From DATJMJ01 sp035503975 (GTDB lineage Bacteria; Actinomycetota; Acidimicrobiia; Acidimicrobiales; Palsa-688), in assembly GCA_035503975.1 (NCBI GenBank), contig DATJST010000130.1, positions 1-39,347 on the forward strand: a stretch of 39,347 nucleotides of DNA. Direction: 5' to 3'. A model generated the notes under the pieces. That model was not told the DNA's origin. It worked only from the letters and a program-made list of their open reading frames with translations, and did no database searches. Each line of letters opens with the position of its first letter. The first letter of the stretch is position 1. The translations under genes were made by a program, and so were the position numbers. Shown here one piece after another: positions 1 through 6,809 of this stretch.

Positions 1-2
1 CA

Positions 3-1829
3 GAGCGGGTGAAGACCATGCAGCGCAATTGGATCGGCCGCTCCAGTGGCGCGCAGTTCTACATGGAAATTGCCGGCACCGCAGAGCGGATCGAGGTTTT
101 CACCACGCGGCCGGACACGGCCTTCGGCATGACTTTCGTCGTGCTCGCGCCCGAACACCCCTTGGTCGGCTCGATCGTTGCGCCTGAACGGCTTGCGGCG
201 GTCAATGCGTTCGTCGAGCGCGCTCGCCAGGAGCCCGAGTTCGAGCGGCAGGCCTTCGAGGGCTCGCTCGACAAACGAGGGATCTTCACCGGTGCTCACG
301 CCATAAACCCGTTCAATGGCGAGGAGGTACCGGTCTTCCTGGCGGACTACGTGCTAATGAGCTACGGGACCGGCGCGATCATGGCCGTGCCCGGCCAGGA
401 CCAGCGCGACTGGGAGTTCGCGCAGGCCTACGGCCTGCCCATCGTCCGTACGGTGCAGCCCCCCGAAGGCTGGGACGGCGAGGCCTACACCGGTGATGGC
501 CCGGCCATCAACAGCCAGTGGCTGGACGGCCTGGGTGTGGCCGAGGCCAAAGAACGGGCCATCGAGTGGCTGGAACAGAACGGGTCGGGCCGGCGCAGCG
601 TCCAGTACCGCCTGCGCGACTGGCTGATATCGCGCCAGCGCTACTGGGGCTGCCCGATCCCCGTCGTGTACTGCCCAACTGACGGTATCGTCGCTTTGCC
701 CGAGGAAGACCTACCCGTGCTGCTACCCGACGACGTAGAGTTCATGCCGTCGGGCGAGTCCCCGCTCCGCTACCACCCGGGTTTCCTGCACACAACGTGC
801 CCACAGTGCGGCGGCCCAGCCGAGCGCGAGACCGACACGATGGACACCTTTGTCGATTCTTCGTGGTATTTCCTTCGGTTCTGCGACCCCTGGAAGAGCG
901 ACGGGCCGGTGGACAACGCCGCCGCGCGGCGCTGGATGCCCGTCGACCAGTACATCGGTGGGATCGAGCACGCCATTTTGCACCTCATGTACGCGCGCTT
1001 TTACTGCCGCGCCTTGGGTGACGTCGGCCTCGGCCCCAAGGAAACCAAGGAGCCTTTCAAGCGCCTGTTCACGCAGGGCATGATCCTCCAGGACGGCAGC
1101 AAGATGTCCAAGTCCAAGGGCAACCTGGTGGCGCCGGAAGGCTATTTCGACACCGTCGGCGCCGACTCGCTGCGCGTGTTCCACCTGTTCGTCGGGCCAC
1201 CCGCCGACGACTTCGACTGGACCGACCAGACAACCGAGGTGATCGAGGGCTGTCGCCATTTCCTGGACCGGGTCTGGCGCCTGGCCAACGGCGAGGCCGA
1301 CGGCTCGACCGGGCGCGAGCGAGAGATGACCACGGCTGATGACCAGATCGTGCGCGCCACGCACAAGCTGGTGGACCGCGTGACCCGGGAGCTCGAGCGC
1401 TGGTCGTACAACACGGCGGTGGCGTTCTTGAGGGAGCACACCAACGTCTTGTACCGCTATGTGCAGTCGCCCGGAGGCGCCCATAGAGCCACTCTCGACG
1501 CGTCGGTGGACACCCTGTTGTTATTGCTGGCCCCAATGGCCCCGCACATGACCGCCGAACTGTGGGAGCGGCGTAAAGGCTCCGGCGCTCGGGTGCACGC
1601 CCAACGCTGGCCCGTCGCCGACCCCGCCCTGCTCACCGCCGAGAAGGTGACCCTGGTTGTGCAAGTGAACGGCAAGTTGAGGGACAAGGTCGAGGTGCCG
1701 TCCGGGGCCACGGCCGAAGACGTCACCGCCGCTGCCCTCGCCAGCCCCAAGGTGGCTGCCCTGCTCGAGGGAGGCCAGCCGGCCCGGGTCGTGGCTCGCC
1801 CGCCCAACCTGGTCAACCTGGTCCTGTAG
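3..1829 (+). CDS. leuS: Leucyl-tRNA synthetase, 3' part (gene cut by window edge)
   Basis: Class I aminoacyl-tRNA synthetase that charges tRNA-Leu and edits mischarged products. The frame is open to the first bases of the window, so the N-terminal Rossmann half with the HIGH motif (roughly 200 residues) lies outside. Visible are the junction into the CP1 editing domain (QRNWIGRS), the editing motifs TTRPDTAFG and GTGAIMAVPGQDQRD (the Asp after Gln is kept, although many LeuRS have His where this has Gln), the KMSKS loop at bases 1101-1115, the anticodon-binding helical domain and the LeuRS C-terminal domain (VQVNGKLRDKVEVP). About 608 residues remain of a usual 800-950. It converges on the PAC2 gene 21 bases away. 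The GTG at base 9 is not the real start. Identification is secure. Confidence 0.97.
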   Translation, partial: ERVKTMQRNWIGRSSGAQFYMEIAGTAERIEVFTTRPDTAFGMTFVVLAPEHPLVGSIVAPERLAAVNAFVERARQEPEFERQAFEGSLDKRGIFTGAHAINPFNGEEVPVFLADYVLMSYGTGAIMAVPGQDQRDWEFAQAYGLPIVRTVQPPEGWDGEAYTGDGPAINSQWLDGLGVAEAKERAIEWLEQNGSGRRSVQYRLRDWLISRQRYWGCPIPVVYCPTDGIVALPEEDLPVLLPDDVEFMPSGESPLRYHPGFLHTTCPQCGGPAERETDTMDTFVDSSWYFLRFCDPWKSDGPVDNAAARRWMPVDQYIGGIEHAILHLMYARFYCRALGDVGLGPKETKEPFKRLFTQGMILQDGSKMSKSKGNLVAPEGYFDTVGADSLRVFHLFVGPPADDFDWTDQTTEVIEGCRHFLDRVWRLANGEADGSTGREREMTTADDQIVRATHKLVDRVTRELERWSYNTAVAFLREHTNVLYRYVQSPGGAHRATLDASVDTLLLLLAPMAPHMTAELWERRKGSGARVHAQRWPVADPALLTAEKVTLVVQVNGKLRDKVEVPSGATAEDVTAAALASPKVAALLEGGQPARVVARPPNLVNLVL

Positions 1830-1834
1830 GAACA

Positions 1835-1850
1835 CCGCCTAACTCGGCGG
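1835..1850. terminator. Possible short bidirectional terminator hairpin
   Basis: CCGCC (1835-1839) can pair with GGCGG (1846-1850) around a six-base loop, in the 21-base gap between the convergent leuS and PAC2 genes. There is no clear T-run and the stem is short, so this is only a candidate. Confidence 0.3.
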
Positions 1851-2717
1851 CTAGTGGCCGTCGCCCCGCAGGAACCTCTCCAGCTCGGCCGCTAGCTCGT
1901 CGCCCGTCGGCAGGTTGGTGAACTGGGTCGCGGACAGGCCGAGCTCGGCGTCATGTTGGGTCTCGAGCTGGCGGACCATTTCGGAGTGCTCCTCGCTCGC
2001 CTCGATGAGCGCCTGGATCTGGTCGCGGACGTTGCGGCCGGCGTTGTGGAGGGCCTCGGTGCCGATATTGATGCCGGTTAGCTTGGCCAGCTCGTCCAGC
2101 AGAGCGCCAGCGGCCTCGGGATAGGGAGTACCGGAGGCGTAGTGGGGCACACGGGCCCACACCCCGACCGATGGGATCCCGGCCTCACCGAAATTCACCT
2201 CCAGCACGGCTTGCGCCCCCGCCGGCACTTCCATGGTCACGGGGAGGTAGCCGACCTTGCCCGCCAGTTCGGAGGTGTTGGCGGTGGCGGCCAGGCGTAC
2301 CGAGCGCGTGTGGGGCACGGGCGCGGGGAAGGCCCCGAACCCGACCAGCATCTCGACCCCGAGGCGCAGCCCCAAGGCCACGACCTCGGCGCTCCAGTCG
2401 CGCCAGTGAAAGTCGGGCTCCGGCCCGGCGAGTATCAGCAAGCTGCGCCCACCAGTCTCGGTGGCGGCGTACAAGCGGAGCTCGGGCCAGGTAAGTGCCC
2501 CGTGCAGGCCGTTCGAAATGCGCAGCACCGGGCGCCGGGACCGTTGGTCGAGCAGCGCGTCGGCGTCGAAGGTGGCGACCAGCTCGTGCGGCACCGACTC
2601 GAGGAGAGCGGTTATGGCGGTGGCCGCGGCGTAACCCGCGTCCACCCAACCCTCCAGGCCCACCACCAGGACCGGGTGCTCCAGGCGGGGCCAGCTCTTG
2701 ATCGAGGCGAAGGTCAT
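1851..2717 (-). CDS. PAC2 (proteasome assembly chaperone) family protein
   Basis: The 288-residue product matches the PAC2 family. The N-terminal pattern PVLVVGLEGWVDAGYAA is the typical opening beta-alpha unit. It is followed by LLILAGPEPDFHWRDW and VGFGAFPAPVPHTRSV, both characteristic of actinobacterial PAC2 proteins. The last 80 residues are predicted helical and rich in Glu and Gln. Many actinobacteria encode PAC2 homologues. Their role is poorly defined, and a chaperone function in proteasome assembly is known only for the eukaryotic/archaeal relatives. No proteasome gene is in the window. The ATG at 2717 has only a weak upstream purine stretch. The gene is divergent from the thioredoxin-TPR gene and convergent with leuS. 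Confidence 0.88.
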   Translation of the reverse strand: MTFASIKSWPRLEHPVLVVGLEGWVDAGYAAATAITALLESVPHELVATFDADALLDQRSRRPVLRISNGLHGALTWPELRLYAATETGGRSLLILAGPEPDFHWRDWSAEVVALGLRLGVEMLVGFGAFPAPVPHTRSVRLAATANTSELAGKVGYLPVTMEVPAGAQAVLEVNFGEAGIPSVGVWARVPHYASGTPYPEAAGALLDELAKLTGINIGTEALHNAGRNVRDQIQALIEASEEHSEMVRQLETQHDAELGLSATQFTNLPTGDELAAELERFLRGDGH

Positions 2718-2865
2718 CTCGTAGCTCTCGCTCGGGTACTCAATCGTCTAGGGTACGGGGCCGTCGGGCCCAGTCCGGGAATGCCACGTTGACTTGGGAC
2801 GCTATACCTAGGGCAGCGAGAGGCACTAGCAAAGCGTGACGTGCGGCAAAGCAGCGGAGGCACCT

Positions 2866-3588
2866 ATGACAGCAGCAGTTGACGTGACCGATGCCACATT
2901 CGAGACCGAGGTCCTGGAGCGCTCCCAAGAGGCGACGGTCGTCGTCGACCTGTGGGCCAGCTGGTGCGGCCCGTGCCGCACGCTCGGGCCGGTCCTAGAG
3001 CGACTGGTGGCCGAGCGCGACGGAGAAGTCGTACTCGTGAAGATCGACGTCGACGCCAACCCTCGTGCCTCGGCGACGTTCCAGGTGCAGTCCATCCCCG
3101 CGGTCTACGCCTTGCGGGACAAGAAGGTGGTCAGCGGGTTCATCGGGGCGCTCCCCGAGAGCCAGGTGCGCGGGTGGTTGGCCCAGGTGGCGCCACCCCC
3201 GACCGAAGTGGACCGGCTGGTCGCCAGTGGTGACGAGGTATCGCTGCGCAAGGCTCTCGAACTGGAGCCCGGGCACGAGAAGGCCATCATTTCCTTGGCC
3301 AGCCTGCTCGTAGACCAGGACGACGACGCCCGCCGGGAGGAAGCACTGAAATTGCTCGCGCGGTTGCCCGAGACAGCCGAGGTGCGCAACCTGGCGGCCC
3401 GCGCCCGAGTGGGCAGCGAGGCGGCCGAGAGCGATGGAGCCTTGGAGGCCAAGCTGGCCGACCTGCTCGAGCGGGTCAAGAGCGATCCAGCCGCCCGCCA
3501 GGAGTACATAGACGTGCTCGAGGTCCTCGGCCCCGAAGATCCTCGGGTGCCGGAGTACCGCAAAGCCCTGACCGCTCGGCTCTACTGA
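2866..3588 (+). CDS. ybbN: YbbN/CnoX-like thioredoxin-TPR protein
   Basis: A cytoplasmic thioredoxin-fold protein with a C-terminal tetratricopeptide-like region. Residues 1-110 form the thioredoxin domain with the active site WCGPC (Trp33-Cys37) and the cis-proline loop SIPAVYAL. Residues 115-240 are helical, matching the TPR-like tail of YbbN/CnoX co-chaperones, which hand protected clients to chaperonin or DnaK. Both active-site cysteines are present, unlike in E. coli CnoX, so redox activity is plausible. I chose the ATG at 2866 because GGAGG at 2856-2860 is spaced correctly before it. An in-frame GTG at 2836 would add ten residues without a ribosome site. Actinobacterial genomes often carry this protein near central genes. 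Confidence 0.85.
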   Translation: MTAAVDVTDATFETEVLERSQEATVVVDLWASWCGPCRTLGPVLERLVAERDGEVVLVKIDVDANPRASATFQVQSIPAVYALRDKKVVSGFIGALPESQVRGWLAQVAPPPTEVDRLVASGDEVSLRKALELEPGHEKAIISLASLLVDQDDDARREEALKLLARLPETAEVRNLAARARVGSEAAESDGALEAKLADLLERVKSDPAARQEYIDVLEVLGPEDPRVPEYRKALTARLY

Positions 3589-3671
3589 GGGCACCGCAGG
3601 TTAAGGCCGGCCAGTGAAGGGCGCCGCCGGGCCTGTGGGCGGGGCGCCCGGTCGGGAGTAGCCTCTGGGCG

Positions 3672-4523
3672 GTGGCAGCGGCCTCCGTCACGAATGTGCT
3701 CGAACTCGGGGCGAGGCGCTACGACCTCACTACCCGAGCGTTGGTTATGGGCATATTGAACCGTACGCCCGACTCTTTTTTTGACCAAGGCGCTACGTGG
3801 GCCTGGGATGCGTTCTGGGACCGGGCCGAGAGCCTCGTGGTCGAGGGGGCTGACATCCTCGATGTGGGCGCGGTCAAGGCCGGCCCCGGCCCCGAGGTGA
3901 GCGAAGCCGAAGAGATGGACCGGCTGCTGCCTGCCGTGGAAGGCCTGGTCTCTCGCTTCGACCTGCCGGTCTCGGTGGACACTTGGCATGCTTCGGTGGC
4001 GGCCGAGGCCTTCCGGGCCGGGGCGGTCATGGGCAATGACATCAGCGGCTTCGCCGACCCTGGCTACCTCGGGACGGCCGCGGCGGCGGGCGCGGCGGTG
4101 GTGGCGACGCACATCCGGCTCGCGCCCCGAGTCCCAGACCCTGAGCCGGTGTACTCCGACCTGGTCAGCGACGTGAGCGCCTTCCTGCTGGAGAGAGCCC
4201 ACCGGGCGTTGCTCGCAGGCATACCAGCGACTCAAGTAGTCCTCGATGCCGGCCTCGACCTCGGCAAGACGGCTGCACAATCGCTCGAATTGCTAAGGGC
4301 CTCGGAGGCACTGGCGGCTCTCGGCTTCCCCTTGCTGCTCTCGGCGTCCAACAAGACGTTCCTCGGCAAGCTGCTCGACCTGGACATCAACCAGCGCCGG
4401 GAGGCCAGCACAAGCGCCCACGCGCTCGGGATCAGCCTGGGCTGCCGGCTCGTGCGTGCCCATGACGTGCTGGGTACCCGCCGCGTACGCGACATGATCG
4501 CTGCCATATTGGAAGCTCGATGA
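3672..4523 (+). CDS. folP2: Dihydropteroate synthase homologue, FolP2 type
   Basis: A TIM-barrel pterin-binding protein of 283 residues. Canonical DHPS joins a pterin pyrophosphate to p-aminobenzoate in folate synthesis. Here the first motif is MGILNRTPDSFFD (residues 27-39) rather than LNVTPDSFSDGG. The second loop is DVGAVKAGPG (64-73) where functional DHPS has a GGESTRPG-type sequence, so the Thr-Arg pair that contacts substrate is missing. The late motif is SASNKTFLG. These replacements match what I know of mycobacterial FolP2 (NRTPDSFYD, DVGGVKAGPG), reported to lack DHPS activity. Its role is therefore uncertain. The GTG start at 3672 has weak ribosome-site support, with GGGAG about 13 bases upstream. 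Its stop overlaps the holA start, indicating co-translation. Confidence 0.85.
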   Translation: MAAASVTNVLELGARRYDLTTRALVMGILNRTPDSFFDQGATWAWDAFWDRAESLVVEGADILDVGAVKAGPGPEVSEAEEMDRLLPAVEGLVSRFDLPVSVDTWHASVAAEAFRAGAVMGNDISGFADPGYLGTAAAAGAAVVATHIRLAPRVPDPEPVYSDLVSDVSAFLLERAHRALLAGIPATQVVLDAGLDLGKTAAQSLELLRASEALAALGFPLLLSASNKTFLGKLLDLDINQRREASTSAHALGISLGCRLVRAHDVLGTRRVRDMIAAILEAR

Positions 4524-5701
4524 GCACCACTGGGGGCCCACCAAGGGCCGAGGCAGGGCCAGGGCTCGAGGGGCCGGGTGGCGCGGGGGGCCCGGGTCGC
4601 GCAGGGGGCGCGGGGGGTCCGGGGGGGGCGCCCCTGGCCTGGCTCGTAACCGGCGACGACCCGTCCTTGGTGGCCGAAGCGGTAGCCAAGTTGGCCGTCG
4701 AGCTGGTAGGGGACGCCGAGCGGTCCCTCGTGCTGGAAGACTTCTCCGGAGAGGCCCTCGAGCTCGGCGCGGTGGCCGAGGCCTGCCGGACGCCGCCTTT
4801 TCTCGCTGACCGCAGAGTTGTGCTGGTGCGTGACGCCGGCCGGTTCACGGCTGACCAGCTCCAGCCTCTCGTCGACTACCTGGAGGGCCCCATGCCGACG
4901 ACCCGCCTGGTGGTCGCCGCGGGCGGTGGCCAATTGCCGCCCAAGTTCGTCAGCGCCTTCCGCCAGGCGCCCGAGGCGACGGTGGTGCCGACGGACGTAA
5001 GCGGTCGCGAAGTCCACAGTTGGGTGGCGGAACGCTTGGCGAACGCTCCGGTGCGCCTCGTCCCGGCGGCCGCAGCCGTTGTGGAAGCTCACCTGGGCGA
5101 GGACCTGAACCGCTTGAGCTCGCTGCTCGCCGTCCTCGAGACGGCCTATGGCCCAGGGGCGCGCCTGGATGTCGCGGATCTGGCCCCCTACCTCGGGCAG
5201 CCCGGCGCAGTCCCGCCCTGGGACCTCACCGACGCCATCGACCGGGGCGACCCCGACCAGGCGCTCCAGCTCCTGCACCGCCTGACCGACGCCGGCGGGC
5301 GCCACCCTCTGGTCGTCCTGGCCATCCTCCAGCGACACTTCGGCAACATCCTGCGAGTGCAGTCTCCCTCCATGACGTCCGAAGCACAGGCAGCTGAGGC
5401 ACTCGGGATCGCCAAGGGACGGAGTACCTTCCCCGCCAAGAAGGCTCTCGACGCCGCCCGGCGGCTCGGGCCTGCTGGGGCTGGCGATGCGATCATTGCG
5501 CTGGCCGAGGCCGAGCTGGCGCTCAAGGGCAAGCTCGAATGGGAGCCCGTGCTCGTGCTCGAGGTGCTGGTGGCGCGGCTTTGCCGGCTCGCCCGGACGG
5601 CGCGGCCGACGTCCGGGTCGCGAGGGACTGGGGCTGCGGCTCCGGCCGGTGGGCGCCGGCCGCGGGCGGGCGCCGGGGGCACGGCGGCACGGGGCGTGTA
5701 G
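4520..5701 (+). CDS. holA: DNA polymerase III delta subunit
   Basis: HolA opens the sliding clamp within the clamp-loader complex. The 393-residue product carries the delta-family N-terminal domain (AWLVTGDDPSLVAEAV, then the LEDFSGEALELGAVAEACRTPPFLADRRVVLVRDA region) and the C-terminal collar helices (DLTDAIDRGDPDQALQLLHRL, then KGRSTFPAKKALDAARRLG). In many actinobacteria holA lies beside rpsT and lepA, as here. The start ATG overlaps the folP2-like stop in an ATGA junction. Residues 8-37 are an unusual Gly/Pro/Ala-rich stretch, encoded by a G-run-rich segment at about 4553-4630. The last 35 residues are Arg/Ala/Gly-rich and probably disordered. Confidence 0.93.
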   Translation: MSTTGGPPRAEAGPGLEGPGGAGGPGRAGGAGGPGGAPLAWLVTGDDPSLVAEAVAKLAVELVGDAERSLVLEDFSGEALELGAVAEACRTPPFLADRRVVLVRDAGRFTADQLQPLVDYLEGPMPTTRLVVAAGGGQLPPKFVSAFRQAPEATVVPTDVSGREVHSWVAERLANAPVRLVPAAAAVVEAHLGEDLNRLSSLLAVLETAYGPGARLDVADLAPYLGQPGAVPPWDLTDAIDRGDPDQALQLLHRLTDAGGRHPLVVLAILQRHFGNILRVQSPSMTSEAQAAEALGIAKGRSTFPAKKALDAARRLGPAGAGDAIIALAEAELALKGKLEWEPVLVLEVLVARLCRLARTARPTSGSRGTGAAAPAGGRRPRAGAGGTAARGV

Positions 5702-6038
5702 GTCCCCTGGCTCGCTCGTTACGTCGTGGTTGCGGGCGAGGCGCGACGTCGGCCGGCCAGCCAGCCGGGACCGTGGTAAGGGCCGGAAGAGCGCCTACAT
5801 GGCGGAGGCTGCGGTGCGGCAACCGGCCTGGCGGCCTTGTGGCGCTAACGGGAACTGGTCGCGCTTGGAGGCACTGGTCGCGCTACGGCGCGCTATGCGG
5901 CCGCGGGCGCGACCAGAACCTTCAGTGCACCCAGATCACTCAGTGCACCCAGATCACTCAGCAAGCCGACGGCAGGCAAAAGGAGGGGAAGTGCGGCAGA
6001 ACGGGAGGAGGTGTGCGGGCGCCTGCCCCGCAGGAGGC
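5702..6038. other. Gene-free stretch between convergent holA and rpsT
   Basis: No convincing coding frame is present. The open frames that cross it run out of holA or lie antisense to rpsT, and they resemble no family I recognise. It holds a 12-base direct repeat ACTGGTCGCGCT (5854-5865 and 5873-5884) and two perfect 18-base tandem units (5923-5958). I see no clear T-tailed terminator for either gene. Confidence 0.6.
5923..5958. repeat. Two perfect tandem copies of an 18-bp unit
   Basis: The unit CAGTGCACCCAGATCACT occurs twice, head to tail (5923-5940, 5941-5958), followed by CAG. It is noncoding here. The 18-base period matches the coding minisatellites in the ribokinase and rhamnosidase genes. 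Confidence 0.9.
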
Positions 6039-6401
6039 CTACCTGGGCGGCCGACGGCGCGACCGGCTCGGCTCAGGTGTGGCCGCCGGCGTGGGTTCTG
6101 CGGACGCCGCCGCCTCTTCCTCGGCAGCCGCTCCGGCCTCGGCATTGAGGTGGGCAACGTGGCGCATCAGGGCTGACTTGCGGTTGGCAGCCTGGTTGCG
6201 GTGGATAATGCCACGGGCGGCGGCCTTGTCGAGGCGCTTCACGGCCACCCGGAGGTACTCGTCGGCCTCGTCGTGACTGGCCTCGGCGGCGTAGACCGCC
6301 GTCTTGATGCGCGTCTTTACCTCGGCCTTAGCAGCCTTGTTGCGCAAGCGCGCCTTCTCGTTGGTGCCGATCCGCTTGATCTGGCTCTTGATGTTCGCCA
6401 C
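6039..6401 (-). CDS. rpsT: 30S ribosomal protein S20, with C-terminal extension
   Basis: A small-subunit protein that binds 16S rRNA early in assembly. The GTG at 6401 gives the textbook start MANIKSQIKRI. The open frame runs further upstream but that part has no S20 similarity. Residues 1-86 cover the whole S20 family, including NRKSALMRHVAHLN near its end. Another 34 residues follow, Ala/Glu-rich and then Pro and Arg-rich (PSRSRRRPPR). This makes 120 residues against the usual 85-90. No Shine-Dalgarno sequence precedes the GTG, and a promoter lies almost on top of it, so the message is probably leaderless. The gene is convergent with holA, and the holA-rpsT-lepA neighbourhood is typical for actinobacteria. 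Confidence 0.95.
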   Translation of the reverse strand: MANIKSQIKRIGTNEKARLRNKAAKAEVKTRIKTAVYAAEASHDEADEYLRVAVKRLDKAAARGIIHRNQAANRKSALMRHVAHLNAEAGAAAEEEAAASAEPTPAATPEPSRSRRRPPR

Positions 6402-6411
6402 AGGGTTCGCA

Positions 6412-6420
6412 AGTTTAGCA
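6412..6420 (-). promoter_or_regulatory. Extended -10 promoter of rpsT
   Basis: On the minus strand TGCTAAACT reads as an extended -10 (TGn then TAAACT, TAnnnT type). Its last base is 10 bases before the GTG of rpsT, so transcription would begin within a few bases of the start codon. No good -35 is visible at 17-18 bases. This is inference from pattern only. Confidence 0.45.
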
Positions 6421-6426
6421 CGGCCC

Positions 6427-6447
6427 GCCGACCGCCGACCGCCGACC
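6427..6447. repeat. Three 7-bp tandem units upstream of rpsT
   Basis: GCCGACC is repeated three times without gaps, immediately upstream of the rpsT extended -10 where a -35 would lie. Its significance is unknown. Confidence 0.8.
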
Positions 6448-6557
6448 GCGCCGATAGCCGGGCATGGGCGGCGCCACGCGCGCGCCAACAGGCCGCCGTC
6501 CAAGCACGTGGGCGCGCCCCGCATGTTACCAAGGTCCCTGTCCAAGTGCCCTAGACG

Positions 6558-6746
6558 ATGGCCGCCTTGAGCGCGATCCTCACCATGATGAGCGCAACGA
6601 TGGAATTGATCAGCGTCAGGGCGCAGCTGAGGCGGTTGCTGTTCAGCCGCCTCGAGGTGCGCTTGCGTCCCGAGGACGAGGAGCGCTACCGGCAGCTATG
6701 CGCTCGCGAGCGGGCACTGCTCTCGGCAGTCAGGGCCGCCGCCTAG
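6558..6746 (+). CDS. Small 62-residue protein of unknown function
   Basis: I do not recognise the family. The frame starts with ATG and about 89 percent of its codons end in G or C, matching the real genes around it, which argues for coding. Residues 1-30 are weakly hydrophobic and Met-rich. The remainder is charged and probably helical (RPEDEERYRQLCARERALLSAVRAAA), giving a short amphipathic or coiled-coil look. The gene begins 156 bases from the divergent rpsT start and ends 63 bases before lepA. No strong ribosome site is visible. It could be a chance frame, but the codon pattern favours a real gene. Confidence 0.5.
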   Translation: MAALSAILTMMSATMELISVRAQLRRLLFSRLEVRLRPEDEERYRQLCARERALLSAVRAAA

Positions 6747-6809
6747 CCCGCTCGCCCGACCGACGCGCAGCTGGCCGCGGCCGATCGGCCAAACTGGGGA
6801 GCAGGAACA

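Noticed and set aside
723..1484. Long antisense frame within leuS
   Set aside because: Shadow of a strongly conserved gene on the other strand; no family resemblance.
2789..2810. TTGACT plus TATACC as a promoter for the thioredoxin-TPR gene
   Set aside because: The spacer is only eight bases, too short for a sigma-70-type pair. One element may be real, but the pair is not.
5539..6276. Rightward frame running from holA across the gap into rpsT antisense
   Set aside because: Overlaps two clear genes out of frame, and its composition matches neither a known family nor the coding pattern.
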